Positions 7,108 through 17,266 of a DNA stretch of 64,000 bases are shown piece by piece. Origin of the DNA: Sphingomonas yabuuchiae (GTDB taxonomy: Bacteria > Pseudomonadota > Alphaproteobacteria > Sphingomonadales > Sphingomonadaceae); contig NZ_JACHNX010000017.1 of NCBI RefSeq assembly GCF_014199595.1, forward strand, positions 1 to 64,000, read 5' to 3'. The position numbers and the translations under genes were made by a program. Below the pieces are notes generated by a model. That model was not told the DNA's origin. It saw only the letters and a list, made by a program, of their open reading frames with translations, and searched no databases. The first letter of the stretch is position 1, and each line of letters opens with the position of its first letter.

Positions 7108-9780
7108 ATGACTGAGCTGCCCAAGACGTTCGACCCCGCCGCAATCGAAGCCCGCTGGTATGGCCATTGGGAGGAAAAGGGCCTGTTCCGCCCCGACCGC
7201 CCGAATGCCGAGCCGTGGACGATCGTCAATCCGCCGCCCAACGTCACCGGCAACCTGCATATCGGCCATGCGCTCGACAATACGTTGCAGGACATTCTGG
7301 TCCGCCATGCCCGGCTGAAGGGCAAGGATGCGTTGTGGGTCGTCGGCACCGACCATGCGGGCATCGCGACCCAGATGGTGGTCGAGCGCCAGATGAACGC
7401 GCGTGGTGAGAAGCGCACCGACTTCACCCGCGACCAGTTCCTGGAAAAGGTCTGGACGTGGAAGGCGGAGAGCGGCGGCCAGATTACCGGCCAGCTGCGC
7501 CGCCTGGGCTGCTCGATGGACTGGGCCAATGAGCGGTTCACCATGGACGAGGGCTTCAGCAAGGCGGTGCTGAAGGTATTCGTCGACCTGTACCGCCAAG
7601 GGCTGCTCTACCGCGACAAGCGGCTGGTCAACTGGGATGCGGGGCTCGGCACCGCGATCAGCGACCTGGAAGTCGAGACTCGCGAGGTGAAGGGCAGCTT
7701 CTGGCGCCTGCGCTACCCGCTGGCTGATGGATCGGGCTTTATCGAGGTCGCGACGACCCGGCCGGAGACGATGCTGGCCGATATGGCGGTCGCGGTCCAT
7801 CCGGACGACGCGCGCTACACCGCGCTGATCGGCAAGCAGGTGCGCCTGCCGATCACCGGCCGCCTGATTCCGATCGTCGCCGACGAACATGCCGACCCCG
7901 AGCTGGGATCGGGCGCGGTCAAGATCACGCCCGGCCACGACTTCAACGATTTCGAGGTCGGCCGCCGCGCCGGGATCGAAGCCCGCGACATGCTCAACAT
8001 GCTCGATGGCAAGGCGCATATCTGCCAGACGGCGGACGGTCTGATCCCCGACGCGTTCCTGGGCCTGTCGACCGCCGATGCGCGCAAGGCCGTGGTCGCG
8101 CGGTTGAAGGACGAGGGCGTCCTGATCCCGCATGTCGACAAGGACGGCGAAGAACACGATGCCGAGCCGCGCACGATCCAAACCCCGTTCGGCGACCGTT
8201 CGGGCGTGGTGATCGAGCCTTGGCTGACCGACCAATGGTATGTCGACGCCAAGACGTTGGCCCAGCCCGCGATCCAGGCGGTACGCGGCGGCGATATCAA
8301 GATCGTGCCGCAGGCCTGGGAAAAGACCTTCTTCAACTGGATGGAGAATATCCAGCCCTGGTGCGTCAGCCGCCAGCTCTGGTGGGGCCACCAGATCCCG
8401 GCCTGGTTCGCCGAGGACGGCCGCGTGTTCGTCGCCGAAACCGAGGAAGAGGCGCGCGCAGAAGCAGGTGAGGGCGTCACCCTGACCCGCGATCCGGACG
8501 TGCTGGACACCTGGTTTTCTTCCGCCCTCTGGCCGTTCGCGACGCTCGGCTGGCCCGATAACGGCGACAAGACGCTGGCGGGCCGCTACCCGAACGACGT
8601 GCTGATCTCCGGCTTCGACATCCTGTTCTTCTGGGATGCGCGGATGATGATGCAGGGCATGCACTTCATGGAAGAGGTGCCCTTCAAGACGCTGTATCTC
8701 CACGGTCTTGTCCGCGCCGCCGATGGCTCGAAAATGTCGAAGTCGAAGGGCAATACGGTCGATCCGCTGGGCCTGATCGACCAGTATGGCGCCGACGCGC
8801 TGCGCTTCTTCATGGCGGCGATGGAGAGCCAGGGCCGCGACATCAAGATGGATGAACGCCGGGTCGAGGGCTATCGCAACTTCGCGACCAAGCTGTGGAA
8901 CGCGGCGCGCTTCGCCCAGGCCAACGGCATCGGCGCATCGACCACGCTGGAGGCGCCCAACGCGACGCTGGCGGTCAACAAGTGGATCATTGCCGAGACG
9001 GTGAAGACGGTGCAGGCGGTCGACCTTGCGCTGGCCGACTACCGCTTCGACGGCGCGGCGAACGCGATCTACCAGTTCGTCTGGAGCCGTTTCTGCGACT
9101 GGTATCTCGAACTCATCAAGCCGGTCCTTCAGGGCGGCGAAGAGGGCGGGGAGGAAACCCGCGCAGTGGCAGGCTGGGTGCTCGACCAGATCCTGGTCCT
9201 GCTCCACCCCTTCATGCCCTTCATCACCGAGGAGCTGTGGCATGCCATGGGTGCGCGCGATCATGACCTGATCGTGGCCCAGTGGCCGATGGCGGACGCC
9301 CGCGCGCTCGACCCCGAGGCGGAGCGCGAGATCGACTGGCTGATCCGTCTGGTCAGCGAGATCCGCGCCGCGCGCACCGAACTCAACGTGCCGCCGGGTG
9401 CGCGTCTGCCGATGCATGTGCGTGACGCGAACGAGGGGACGACGGCACGTCTGACCCGTCAGGCTTCGGCACTGGCGCGTCTGGCGCGTGTCGAGGCTGC
9501 TGAGGGCGATGCCACCGGCGGGGCCGCGCAGGTCGTGGTGGACGAGGCGACCTTCGTCCTGCCGCTGGAAGGCGTGATCGACCTCGACGCCGAACGTCAG
9601 CGCCTGACCAAGGCGATTGCGGCGGTCGAGAAGGAACGCGACGCGCTGGGCGGGCGGCTGAGCAATGCCAGCTTCGTCGAGCGCGCCAAGCCCGAAGCGG
9701 TCGAGAAGGCCCGCGCCGACCATGCCGACAAGATGGCGGAGGCCGCGCGCCTCCACGCCGCACTAGGCCGCCTGGGCTGA
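7108..9780 (+). CDS. valS: Valine--tRNA ligase
   Basis: This is an 890-residue class I aminoacyl-tRNA synthetase that charges tRNA-Val. It shows the HIGH-type motif ([14 protein letters not shown], near residue 51), an editing domain around residues 190-330, the KMSKS motif exactly at residues 542-546, an anticodon-binding domain with [10 protein letters not shown] near residue 654, and a C-terminal coiled-coil arm ([19 protein letters not shown]) that is specific to ValRS. The length and domain set are complete. The gene stands alone, with palindromic repeats on both sides. I see no T-box or other leader structure. Confidence 0.97.
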   Translation: MTELPKTFDPAAIEARWYGHWEEKGLFRPDRPNAEPWTIVNPPPNVTGNLHIGHALDNTLQDILVRHARLKGKDALWVVGTDHAGIATQMVVERQMNARGEKRTDFTRDQFLEKVWTWKAESGGQITGQLRRLGCSMDWANERFTMDEGFSKAVLKVFVDLYRQGLLYRDKRLVNWDAGLGTAISDLEVETREVKGSFWRLRYPLADGSGFIEVATTRPETMLADMAVAVHPDDARYTALIGKQVRLPITGRLIPIVADEHADPELGSGAVKITPGHDFNDFEVGRRAGIEARDMLNMLDGKAHICQTADGLIPDAFLGLSTADARKAVVARLKDEGVLIPHVDKDGEEHDAEPRTIQTPFGDRSGVVIEPWLTDQWYVDAKTLAQPAIQAVRGGDIKIVPQAWEKTFFNWMENIQPWCVSRQLWWGHQIPAWFAEDGRVFVAETEEEARAEAGEGVTLTRDPDVLDTWFSSALWPFATLGWPDNGDKTLAGRYPNDVLISGFDILFFWDARMMMQGMHFMEEVPFKTLYLHGLVRAADGSKMSKSKGNTVDPLGLIDQYGADALRFFMAAMESQGRDIKMDERRVEGYRNFATKLWNAARFAQANGIGASTTLEAPNATLAVNKWIIAETVKTVQAVDLALADYRFDGAANAIYQFVWSRFCDWYLELIKPVLQGGEEGGEETRAVAGWVLDQILVLLHPFMPFITEELWHAMGARDHDLIVAQWPMADARALDPEAEREIDWLIRLVSEIRAARTELNVPPGARLPMHVRDANEGTTARLTRQASALARLARVEAAEGDATGGAAQVVVDEATFVLPLEGVIDLDAERQRLTKAIAAVEKERDALGGRLSNASFVERAKPEAVEKARADHADKMAEAARLHAALGRLG

Positions 9781-9785
9781 CGCGA

Positions 9786-9909
9786 TCCTCCCCATGCCAT
9801 GCATGGGGAGGGGGACCATCGCGAAGCGATGGTGGAGGGGCCAGGGGCTATGCCCCGCCACCACGGCCTGACGGCCGCGGTCCCCCTCCCCAAGCAAGCT
9901 TGGGGAGGA
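9786..9909. repeat. Intergenic palindromic repeat, family A copy 2
   Basis: Outer arms CCTCCCCATGC... and ...AGCTTGGGGAGGA bracket an internal palindrome CCATCGCGAAGCGATGG (about 9817-9833) and a GGCCTGACGGCC hairpin. The layout is as in copy 1 with different loop sequences. It lies between the convergent valS and antiporter genes. Confidence 0.78.
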
Positions 9910-9919
9910 ATGGGGTTCG

Positions 9920-11698
9920 TTACCCCTGTTCCCCCAGCCGCTTGAGTCGCCGGATACGCGGCTCGCGCTGGAGTTGCGCCTCGCGCCGGATCACCTGCCG
10001 CAGCTCATCGCGCTTTTCATGGATCGACGCGATCACAGGCCCCATCGCGACGCCCAGATCGACCAGCACCGCCTCCGACAATTGCAGCGAGCTTTCCAGC
10101 GTCTCGGGCACCGCCTCGCTGACGCCTGCACGGTAAAGCTCGGTGGCATGCGCCATGTCGCGGGCGCGTGCGATGATCGGCAGGTCGGGCGCGGCCTCGC
10201 GGATGCGCCGCGCCAGCCGCACGGTCAGCACCGGATCGTCCATCGTCAGGATCAGCGCGCGCGCGGCAGGCAGGTTCAGCCGATCGACCAGCTCGGCCCG
10301 CGCCACGTCGCCGAACAGCACCGGATAGCCCGCCCGCCGCGCCTCGCTGACCGAATCGATATCGGCCTCGACCGCGACATAGGGCTGGCCATGGACGGTC
10401 AGCATGTCGGCAATCATCTTGCCGACGCGACCGAAGCCGATGACCACGGTGCGTCCGGTATCGGCATCCGCCTCGGGAGCGGGGGGCAATTCGCCGCTGC
10501 GCGCTTCGATCCGACGCGAGATGACCCGGCCTGCCTTGGCGAGCAGCGGGGTGATGGTCAGGCCGATCGCGGTGACCGTCTGCCAGAAGCTGGCGGTCGA
10601 GGGCAGGATCAACTGCGCCTGCGCCGCCGTTCCCAAGACGATCAGCGTCGTCTCGGACGGGCTGCCCATCAGCAGGCCCGTCTCCGCCGCCACGCCACGT
10701 CGGGCATGGGCGACGCGCAGCAGCAGATAGGTGACGATCGCCTTTACCGCGACCACGCCGACCACCGCGAGCAGCAGCATGTCCCAGTTCTTCGCGATCA
10801 ACCGCAGGTCCAGGCTCATGCCCACGGTGATCAGGAACACACCGAGCGCCAGGCCCTTGAACGGCGCGGTCATCACCTCGACCTCGGAATGATATTCGGT
10901 CTCGGCGATCAGCAGGCCCGCCAGCAGCGCGCCGACGATCGGCGACAGCCCGGCAGCCGTCGTCGCGACGCTGGCGACGATGACGACCAGCAGCGAGGCG
11001 GCCAGGAACAGCTCGGGGCTCTTGGTCCGCGCGGCCTGGGCGAAGAGGCGCGGCAGTACGAACTTGCCGCCCAGATACATGGCGACCACCGTCAGGCCGC
11101 CGCGCAGGGCGACGCCCGCAATCCCGACCCAGCCCTCGTCGCTGGCGGTCGGCGCCATCGCGCCCAGCGCGAAGATGATCGGGACCAGCGCCAGATCCTC
11201 GAAGAGCAGCATCGCGAACGCGCCGCGGCCCACCGGGCTCGTCGTGCCGACCAGCGGCAGCACCAAAGCGGTCGAGGAGAGGGTAAGGGCAAGGCCCAGC
11301 CCGATCGCTCCCGCCCAGCCTTGCCCCAGCATATGGAGCGCGATCCCGATCAGCGCCGCCGAGCCGATCAACTCGGCCGCGCCGGTGCCGAACACCAGCC
11401 GTCGCATCGCCCAAAGCCTGCGAAAGGATAGCTCCAACCCGATGGAAAACAGCAATAATATGATGCCAAACTCGGCAAAGGGCTCGATCGATTCCGGGTT
11501 GGAGATGGTCAGATAATAGAGCCACGGTGCATGGGGGACGAGCGATCCCAGCCCAGCCGGGCCGACGAGCAGCCCGACCAGGATGAACCCGATGACCGGG
11601 CTGACCCGAAAGCGCGCAAAGGCCGGAATGACGATCCCCGCCGACCCGAGGATCACTAGGGCGTCGGAAAAGCCCTGATTGTCTAACCGAAGTGCCAT
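9920..11698 (-). CDS. CPA2 family cation/proton antiporter with TrkA-N domain (KefB/YbaL-like)
   Basis: This 592-residue inner membrane protein has about 12 transmembrane segments in residues 10-380 (for example the GIILLLFSIGLELSF and LLFEDLALVP motifs typical of CPA2 exchangers). A cytoplasmic Rossmann-type TrkA-N domain follows from about residue 420 (VVIGFGRVGKMIADML), and a short C-terminal tail completes it. Such proteins exchange K+ or Na+ for H+ and are gated by nucleotides or thiols bound to the regulatory domain. It is divergent from the cytochrome c gene and convergent with valS. Ion specificity cannot be told from sequence. Confidence 0.92.
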   Translation of the reverse strand: MALRLDNQGFSDALVILGSAGIVIPAFARFRVSPVIGFILVGLLVGPAGLGSLVPHAPWLYYLTISNPESIEPFAEFGIILLLFSIGLELSFRRLWAMRRLVFGTGAAELIGSAALIGIALHMLGQGWAGAIGLGLALTLSSTALVLPLVGTTSPVGRGAFAMLLFEDLALVPIIFALGAMAPTASDEGWVGIAGVALRGGLTVVAMYLGGKFVLPRLFAQAARTKSPELFLAASLLVVIVASVATTAAGLSPIVGALLAGLLIAETEYHSEVEVMTAPFKGLALGVFLITVGMSLDLRLIAKNWDMLLLAVVGVVAVKAIVTYLLLRVAHARRGVAAETGLLMGSPSETTLIVLGTAAQAQLILPSTASFWQTVTAIGLTITPLLAKAGRVISRRIEARSGELPPAPEADADTGRTVVIGFGRVGKMIADMLTVHGQPYVAVEADIDSVSEARRAGYPVLFGDVARAELVDRLNLPAARALILTMDDPVLTVRLARRIREAAPDLPIIARARDMAHATELYRAGVSEAVPETLESSLQLSEAVLVDLGVAMGPVIASIHEKRDELRQVIRREAQLQREPRIRRLKRLGEQG

Positions 11699-11811
11699 GG
11701 CGACAGCCTAACCCGGCTTTGCCGCGCTTGTCAGGTCGTTAATCCCACGAAACGACGATGGGGCGATTCGTCCAATGGGGTATGGTGCAAAGGCGGCGTT
11801 AGGGCAGCACG

Positions 11812-12264
11812 ATGAAGCCGCCCCGATTGACCGCCCTGTTCGCCATCCTCCCTTGCCTGGCACTGACCGCCTGCGGAGATGGCGACCGGGCCGAGCGGCT
11901 GAAGGCGGCGGGCCCCAACCCGTCGCTCGACGCGCTGATGCGGGTCGCGGATGCCGATGCGGGCGCGCGGACCTTCGGCCAGTGTCTGGCCTGTCACACG
12001 ATCGGCAAGGGCGAACTCGACCGGGCGGGCCCCAATCTGCACGGCATCATGGGCAAGCCGGTCGCTGGGGGCAGCCTGCGCTATGGCTATACCGCCGCAC
12101 TGGAACGGGTCGGTGGGCGCTGGGACCGCGCGACGATGAATCGCTGGCTGACCTCGCCGCAACGCTTCGCGCCGGGGACGAAGATGACCTTTCCCGGCCT
12201 GCCCGACCCGCTCGCACGGGCGGATGTGATGACCTATCTGGAGCGCGAGGGGCGTTCCAGATAG
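11812..12264 (+). CDS. Class I c-type cytochrome, lipoprotein
   Basis: This 150-residue protein has an N-terminal lipoprotein signal (LALTAC at residues about 17-22), a haem attachment motif CLACH near residue 61, and a distal methionine region (GTKMTFPGL). The last acts as axial ligand in class I cytochromes such as cytochrome c2/c550. It should be a membrane-anchored periplasmic electron carrier. No oxidase genes are adjacent, so the partner is unknown. The gene is monocistronic and convergent with the endolysin-like gene. Confidence 0.9.
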   Translation: MKPPRLTALFAILPCLALTACGDGDRAERLKAAGPNPSLDALMRVADADAGARTFGQCLACHTIGKGELDRAGPNLHGIMGKPVAGGSLRYGYTAALERVGGRWDRATMNRWLTSPQRFAPGTKMTFPGLPDPLARADVMTYLEREGRSR

Positions 12265-12297
12265 GCGTGACATTTCCGCGGCGAACGTCGACGGTTG

Positions 12298-12840
12298 TCA
12301 GAAGGTCGCCATCATATTGGCTGGCCGCTGTCCATCGCCATGCAGCAATATGGGAATCGCTGTAGCGGGCGGGGTCACGTAAAGTGGTTTGCGGGCCTCG
12401 ACAAAGCGCTCCTTGGCGTAGGGACGGATACATACCCTGTCCCCCTGATTGCCGCTGAGTACATGATAGCGGCTTTCGTCCTCGCCGATATAAAGCCCGA
12501 CATGGCCGCCACCATTGCGCGTGAAGGTGACGATGTCGCCGAGATCGGGCTGGCCGCTAGGTTCTCCGAAATTGCGCCAATTCAGGGCCCATAGTGGCTT
12601 GGCGGGCGGTGTCTTGCCGGCTCGGCGCGCCACCACCGCCATGGTCAGGCCGCACCAGGGAATGGCATCCGCATCATAGAATTTGGCGACATCGCCACCG
12701 ACTTCCTGCGCCCATTGCAGGATGACGGGGTTGTTCTTTGCGCCCGCTCGTTCCTCGATGCCCCAAAGCTTCAATGCCTCCGACACCATGCGGGGCAAGG
12801 TGCCGATCGTCGTCAGCCAGCTGTAATTCCCCAGATCCAT
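12298..12840 (-). CDS. TIGR02594-family, NlpC/P60-CHAP-like peptidoglycan hydrolase
   Basis: This 180-residue protein has a catalytic Cys in a PWCGLTMA context (about residue 64) and a His in GGHVGLYIGED (about residue 112), matching the cysteine-peptidase fold of TIGR02594/CHAP proteins used by phages and gene transfer agents as endolysins. There is no signal peptide, which agrees with holin-dependent or cytosolic use. No phage structural genes are nearby, so it may be a domesticated lysis gene. It lies downstream of icd on the same strand but behind a strong terminator, so it is probably transcribed separately. Confidence 0.75.
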   Translation of the reverse strand: MDLGNYSWLTTIGTLPRMVSEALKLWGIEERAGAKNNPVILQWAQEVGGDVAKFYDADAIPWCGLTMAVVARRAGKTPPAKPLWALNWRNFGEPSGQPDLGDIVTFTRNGGGHVGLYIGEDESRYHVLSGNQGDRVCIRPYAKERFVEARKPLYVTPPATAIPILLHGDGQRPANMMATF

Positions 12841-12867
12841 TTCCTGTCTCCCGATCGAGCGATACGC

Positions 12868-12898
12868 AAAAAGACCCGGGAGGCATGCCCCCCGGGTC
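12868..12898 (-). terminator. Rho-independent terminator of icd
   Basis: On the minus strand the sequence GACCCGGG-GGGCATGCC-TCCCGGGTC folds into an 8-9 bp G+C stem followed directly by TTTTT, 55 nt after the icd stop codon. Confidence 0.9.
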
Positions 12899-12952
12899 CA
12901 TCTTGCTCGCGCTGCGATCGGTCGCCTATCGACGACCGGACCGAAACGGACC

Positions 12953-14173
12953 TTACTGCCAGTTGGCCATCGCGGTTTCGAGGTTGACGCGGATCGCCTC
13001 GAAGAACTGCTCGGTGGTCATCCAGGGCTGGTCCGGGCCGATCAGGATGGCGAGGTCCTTGGTCATCTGGCCGTTCTCGACGGTCTGGACGCAGACCTTT
13101 TCCAGCGTCTCGGCGAAGCGGACGACGTCGGGGGTGTTGTCGAACTTGCCGCGATACTTCAGGCCGCCGGTCCAGGCGAAGATCGAGGCGATCGGGTTGG
13201 TCGAGGTTGCCTTGCCCTGCTGGTGCTGGCGATAGTGACGGGTCACGGTGCCGTGCGCCGCTTCCGCCTCGATCGTCTTGCCGTCCGGGGTCATCAGGAC
13301 CGAAGTCATCAGGCCCAGCGAGCCGAAGCCTTGCGCGACCGTGTCCGACTGCACGTCGCCGTCATAGTTCTTGCAGGCCCAGACGAATTCGCCGTGCCAC
13401 TTCAGCGCCGAGGCGACCATGTCGTCGATCAGACGGTGCTGATACTCGATACCAGCCGCCTTGAACTGCTCGGCGAATTCGGTGTCGAACACCTCCTGGA
13501 AGATGTCCTTGAAGCGGCCGTCATAGGCCTTCAGGATGGTGTTCTTGGTCGACAGATAGACCGGCCAGCCGCGATTCAGGCCATAGTTCATCGAGGCGCG
13601 CGCGAAGTCGCGGATCGATTCGTCGAGATTGTACATGCCCATGGCGACGCCGGCGGCAGGGAAGTTGAACACCTCCTCCTCGATCGACTCGCCATTTTCG
13701 CCTTCCCACTTCAGGGTCAGCTTGCCCTTGCCGGGCACCTTGAAATCGGTCGCCTTATACTGGTCGCCGAATGCGTGACGGCCGACGACGATCGGGTGGG
13801 TCCAGCCGGGGACCAGGCGGGGAACGTTCTTGATGACGATCGGCTCGCGGAAGACCACGCCGCCCAGGATGTTGCGGATCGTGCCGTTGGGCGACTTCCA
13901 CATCTTCTTCAGGCCGAACTCCTCGACGCGCTGCTCGTCGGGGGTGATGGTCGCGCACTTGATGGCGACGCCGTACTTCTGCGTGGCATGGGCGCTGTCG
14001 ATCGTCACCTGGTCCGCGGTCGCGTCGCGATTCTGGACCGACAGGTCGAAATAGGCCAGTTCGATGTCGAGATACGGCTTGATCAGGCGTTCGCGAATCC
14101 ATTCCCAGATGATCCGGGTCATTTCGTCGCCGTCGATCTCCACGACGGGGGTGTTCACCTTGATCTTCGCCAT
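12953..14173 (-). CDS. icd: NADP-dependent isocitrate dehydrogenase
   Basis: This is a 406-residue enzyme of the type shared by alphaproteobacteria and eukaryotes, oxidising isocitrate to 2-oxoglutarate in the TCA cycle. Diagnostic parts are [14 protein letters not shown] at the N terminus, the substrate-binding [12 protein letters not shown] segment near residue 95, and the metal-binding [21 protein letters not shown] region near residues 268-288. The C-terminal [15 protein letters not shown] motif sits in the NADP site. Length and motifs are complete. It has its own strong terminator and is divergent from psd. Confidence 0.97.
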   Translation of the reverse strand: MAKIKVNTPVVEIDGDEMTRIIWEWIRERLIKPYLDIELAYFDLSVQNRDATADQVTIDSAHATQKYGVAIKCATITPDEQRVEEFGLKKMWKSPNGTIRNILGGVVFREPIVIKNVPRLVPGWTHPIVVGRHAFGDQYKATDFKVPGKGKLTLKWEGENGESIEEEVFNFPAAGVAMGMYNLDESIRDFARASMNYGLNRGWPVYLSTKNTILKAYDGRFKDIFQEVFDTEFAEQFKAAGIEYQHRLIDDMVASALKWHGEFVWACKNYDGDVQSDTVAQGFGSLGLMTSVLMTPDGKTIEAEAAHGTVTRHYRQHQQGKATSTNPIASIFAWTGGLKYRGKFDNTPDVVRFAETLEKVCVQTVENGQMTKDLAILIGPDQPWMTTEQFFEAIRVNLETAMANWQ

Positions 14174-14316
14174 ATGCGCATCCTTCAGATTAGGCAGGTT
14201 TGGTGACGCGTCTAGGGGAGGGGGCGCGGCGGATCAACCACCCTGCACATCACGCGAAAGGGCCGGGGCGAACCGAAAAGATTGTGCGATGGCCGGTGGA
14301 CAGGTACACAGGCCCG

Positions 14317-15039
14317 ATGCCTTCGCTTGAAAAGCCCCCCGTCGCGACCACCACCGTCAAGTGGCGCTTCCCCGCCGTCCATCCCGAAGGGCGCAAATAT
14401 GTGCTGATCGGGGCGGGCCTGACCATCGTCGCCACGTTGATCACCAAGGTGCTGTTCTGGCCGTTCGTCGGCCTGTGCATCTGGATCGCGGCGTTCTTCC
14501 GGGACCCCGTCCGCACCACGCCGCAGGGCGACGACCTGATCGTGGCGCCCGCCGATGGCCTGGTCACCATGATCCAGCGTGTTCCGATCCCGCGCGAGCT
14601 GGTCGGCGAACTGGGCGAGGCGCCGCTGGTCCGCGTGTCGATCTTCATGTCGGTGTTCGACGTGCATATCAACCGTACGCCGGTCGCAGGCGTCATCCGC
14701 CAGGTCGTCTATATCTCGGGCAAATTCCTTAACGCCGATCTCGACAAGGCGTCGGACGAGAATGAGCGCCAGCATTTCGTGGTCGAGGGCCGCGATGGCC
14801 GGAAATATGGTTTCACCCAGATCGCCGGTCTGGTCGCGCGTCGTATCGTCGGCTTCGTGAAGCCCGGGGATATGGTCGCCGCCGGTCAGCGTGTCGGCCT
14901 GATCCGCTTCGGCAGCCGCGTCGACGTGTACTTGCCCGATGACGTCACGCCGCAAGTTTGCCTGGGCCAGCGTTCGGTCGCGGGTGAGACGGTGATCGGC
15001 CGTGTCGGCGGCAAGCCGATGACCGGCATCGCGCAGTAA
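14317..15039 (+). CDS. psd: Phosphatidylserine decarboxylase proenzyme (short form)
   Basis: This 240-residue pyruvoyl enzyme converts phosphatidylserine to phosphatidylethanolamine. The self-cleavage site is the Gly-Ser in [13 protein letters not shown] near residue 207; the serine becomes the pyruvoyl group of the alpha chain. The conserved [19 protein letters not shown] segment and an N-terminal hydrophobic hairpin (about residues 25-60) are present. This is the short PSD-related form common in alphaproteobacteria. ATG 14317 is chosen over a GTG at 14200, which would add an unconserved 39-residue extension. It is followed 13 nt later by pssA, the previous step of the same pathway. Confidence 0.94.
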   Translation: MPSLEKPPVATTTVKWRFPAVHPEGRKYVLIGAGLTIVATLITKVLFWPFVGLCIWIAAFFRDPVRTTPQGDDLIVAPADGLVTMIQRVPIPRELVGELGEAPLVRVSIFMSVFDVHINRTPVAGVIRQVVYISGKFLNADLDKASDENERQHFVVEGRDGRKYGFTQIAGLVARRIVGFVKPGDMVAAGQRVGLIRFGSRVDVYLPDDVTPQVCLGQRSVAGETVIGRVGGKPMTGIAQ

Positions 15040-15052
15040 GCCGCACGCTCCG

Positions 15053-15874
15053 ATGGCCATTTCCCCCCGTTTCGCCCGCCGCCGCGCCGATGGCGAGCCG
15101 CCCCGCGGTCTGCCGCTGCGGGCGATCATTCCCAATGCGGTGACCGCGCTCGCGCTGGTGTCCGGTCTGACGGGGGTGAAGTTCGCCATTGCGGGATCAT
15201 GGGAGGCGGCCGTCACCATGATCATGGTCGCGGCTGTGCTGGACGGGTTGGACGGCCGGATCGCGCGGTTGCTGCGCGGAGAAAGCCGGTTCGGTGCGGA
15301 ACTCGATTCGCTATCCGACGCCATTTCCTTCGGTGTCGCGCCTGCCCTGATCCTCTATCTCTGGTCGCTCGAAAACCTCCCGCGCATCGGCTGGATTTGC
15401 GCGGTGCTCCAGGCGGTGTTCTGCGCATTGCGGTTGGCGCGGTTCAACTCGCAGCTCGATGTCACGGATCAGCCGCGCAAGACGGCGGGCTTCTTCACCG
15501 GCGTTCCGGCCCCCGCCGGAGCCGGGTTGGCCATGCTGCCGCTCTATCTGTGGTTCTGGACGGGCGAGCCGATCTTTTCGTCGCCCTATCTGGTCGCGCC
15601 GTGGGTTGCGCTTGTGGCCTTGCTGATGGTGTCGAGCCTGCCGACCCTGTCCTGGACCTCGTTCCGCCTGCGCCGCCATGTGCGGTTCGAAGCGTTGGCG
15701 ATCATCGTATTGGTCGGGGTCGCGCTGATCTCGGCACCCTGGCATGCGCTGACCGCGCTGTGCCTGGCCTATCTGCTGAGCATCCCCGCCACCATGATCG
15801 CCTATGCGCGGCTCAAGCGGCCGCGCGGCGGCGTACCAGCGAAGGGGCAGGGGAGCCCGCCGCCCAGCGCCTGA
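15053..15874 (+). CDS. pssA: CDP-diacylglycerol--serine O-phosphatidyltransferase
   Basis: This 273-residue integral membrane enzyme makes phosphatidylserine from CDP-diacylglycerol and serine. The CDP-alcohol phosphotransferase signature is complete (DGLDGRIAR, then GAELDSLSD, about residues 63-88), and several transmembrane helices follow. With psd immediately upstream it forms the phosphatidylethanolamine branch. CdsA, which makes its CDP-DAG substrate, is encoded at 20.8 kb. The final 20 codons overlap a converging small ORF on the other strand. Confidence 0.95.
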   Translation: MAISPRFARRRADGEPPRGLPLRAIIPNAVTALALVSGLTGVKFAIAGSWEAAVTMIMVAAVLDGLDGRIARLLRGESRFGAELDSLSDAISFGVAPALILYLWSLENLPRIGWICAVLQAVFCALRLARFNSQLDVTDQPRKTAGFFTGVPAPAGAGLAMLPLYLWFWTGEPIFSSPYLVAPWVALVALLMVSSLPTLSWTSFRLRRHVRFEALAIIVLVGVALISAPWHALTALCLAYLLSIPATMIAYARLKRPRGGVPAKGQGSPPPSA

Positions 15875-16049
15875 CGGCGATCCGACGCTCGGCCACTACC
15901 AGGGTGGCCAGTGGCGTGAAGGCCGGTTCGATATGACCCGTGGCGAGATGCAGGATGCGACGCCATTGCGGCGCCACCATCATCGCTATGGTGGTCAGGG
16001 CGGCGACCAGTGCGCCCGTGAAAACCAGAACACTCACCACGATCATCAT
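15813..16049 (-). CDS. Small single-span membrane protein, unknown
   Basis: This 78-residue ORF has one N-terminal transmembrane segment (residues about 3-25, IVVSVLVFTGALVAALTTIA) and a basic cytoplasmic-type tail rich in Arg. The start at 16049 is supported by a consensus ribosome binding site AGGAGG nine bases upstream. The 3' end overlaps the 3' end of pssA by 62 bp on the opposite strand. The family is not recognised. A GTTC-N7-GTTC motif lies about 180 nt upstream. A real gene is likely but unproven. Confidence 0.5.
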   Translation of the reverse strand: MMIVVSVLVFTGALVAALTTIAMMVAPQWRRILHLATGHIEPAFTPLATLVVAERRIAVRRWAAGSPAPSLVRRRAAA

Positions 16050-16230
16050 GATGCCAGCCTCCTGCCGTCCGTCCGATACGGTCCGGCACATTAACCAGAC
16101 CGTAACCATTGATTTTTTCGTCGAGTTCCGTCGCCGAAACGCCGACATCAGGTTGAGTCGTGCCAAATTCGCGACGTTGCGAAAACGTTATGCGATGGCT
16201 GGTGTCTCAACCCTGTTGTGATCGCTTTAT

Positions 16231-16245
16231 GTTCCGCCGATGTTC
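16231..16245. promoter_or_regulatory. LexA-box-like motif GTTC-N7-GTTC
   Basis: The exact alphaproteobacterial SOS box pattern GTTC(CGCCGAT)GTTC occurs here. Eight fixed bases would be expected about twice by chance in 64 kb counting both strands, so this is weak evidence for LexA control of either neighbour. Confidence 0.25.
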
Positions 16246-16292
16246 TCTTGTCAATCGACATTGGAACAAAAGTGAACGCGCTCGCGCGCTTG

Positions 16293-16340
16293 CCATGCGG
16301 TTTTGCATCGGCTAAGGGCCCGCGCCTCAACACCGCATGG
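16293..16340 (+). promoter_or_regulatory. Candidate rpsB leader stem-loop
   Basis: CCATGCGGT at 16293-16301 pairs perfectly with ACCGCATGG at 16332-16340, enclosing a 30-nt loop, 81 nt before the rpsB start. In gammaproteobacteria S2 represses its own operon through the rpsB leader. An equivalent here is inference from position and pairing only. Confidence 0.4.
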
Positions 16341-16421
16341 GAAGCATCATATTTCGGTGCGCATGGGCTTCGCCCGCCGCGTCATCCGCTTCCCAGAGGA
16401 TTAACCGGAAGGAATTACATT

Positions 16422-17231
16422 ATGGCGGCACCCGTCGTCACCATGCAGCAGCTGGTCGAGACCGGCGCGCACTTCGGCCACCAGACCCACCGCTGGAACC
16501 CGAAGATGAAGCCCTACATCTTTGGCGACCGCAACGGCGTCCACATCCTCGACCTGTCGCAGACCGTGCCGCTCTTCGCGCGCGCTCTGGAGTTCATCAG
16601 CTCGACCGTCGCGGGCGGTGGCAAGGTCCTGTTCGTCGGCACCAAGCGCCAGGCGCAGGAGCCGGTCGCCGAGGCCGCTCGCCGCGCGGGCCAGCACTTC
16701 GTCAACCACCGCTGGCTGGGCGGCATGCTCACCAACTGGAAGACGATCTCGAACTCGATCAAGCGCCTCAAGACGCTCGAAGAGCAGCTGTCGGGCGACA
16801 CGCACGGCCTGACCAAGAAGGAAGTGCTGAACCTGACCCGCGAGCGCGACAAGCTCGAGCTGTCGCTGGGCGGCATCCGCGACATGGGCGGCATTCCGGA
16901 CGTGATGTTCGTGATCGACGCCAACAAGGAAGAGCTGGCGATCAAGGAAGCCAACACGCTGGGTATCCCCGTCGTGGCGATCCTCGACTCGAACGTCTCG
17001 CCCGACGGCATCGCGTTCCCGGTTCCGGCGAACGACGACGCCAGCCGCGCGATCCGTCTGTACTGCGAAGCCGTCGCCATTGCTGCCACCCGTGGCAACA
17101 ATGAGCAGCAGCGCCGCAGCGGCGCGGACTTCGGCGCGATGGCCGAGCCGCCCGTCGAGGAAGCGCTGACCGTCGCCCCGACCGAAGCCGCCGAGCAGGC
17201 GGTCGAGGCCGAGCGCCAGATCGACGCGTAA
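16422..17231 (+). CDS. rpsB: 30S ribosomal protein S2
   Basis: This 269-residue protein of the small ribosomal subunit shows the S2 signatures [19 protein letters not shown] near residue 16 and [13 protein letters not shown] near residue 92. A 30-residue acidic C-terminal extension (from about residue 235) is common in sphingomonads. ATG 16422 is chosen because GGAAGGAA lies 8 nt upstream and the conserved [11 protein letters not shown] begins there; the frame upstream is open but not conserved. S2 is required for S1 and mRNA binding. It is followed by tsf after 160 nt. Confidence 0.97.
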   Translation: MAAPVVTMQQLVETGAHFGHQTHRWNPKMKPYIFGDRNGVHILDLSQTVPLFARALEFISSTVAGGGKVLFVGTKRQAQEPVAEAARRAGQHFVNHRWLGGMLTNWKTISNSIKRLKTLEEQLSGDTHGLTKKEVLNLTRERDKLELSLGGIRDMGGIPDVMFVIDANKEELAIKEANTLGIPVVAILDSNVSPDGIAFPVPANDDASRAIRLYCEAVAIAATRGNNEQQRRSGADFGAMAEPPVEEALTVAPTEAAEQAVEAERQIDA

Positions 17232-17266
17232 TCGCGTGACAATGCCCCGCGGTGCGGGCGGGGCGA

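Larger units (their letters stand above)
16050..16421. other. Divergent control region of small membrane gene and rpsB
   Basis: This 372-nt stretch has no gene I can support. It holds a LexA-box-like motif (16231-16245), a GAAC-N6-GAAC pair at 16264-16277, a 9-bp stem upstream of rpsB (16293-16340) and the rpsB ribosome binding site GGAAGGAA at 16407-16414. No clear -35/-10 pair could be assigned. Confidence 0.55.

Noticed and set aside
6991..9756. 921-codon open frame antisense to valS
   Set aside because: It is a mirror of a complete, motif-verified valS with no ribosome binding site or recognisable domain.
16264..16277. GAAC-N6-GAAC as a second LexA box
   Set aside because: The spacing is 6, not the 7 required by the alphaproteobacterial consensus.
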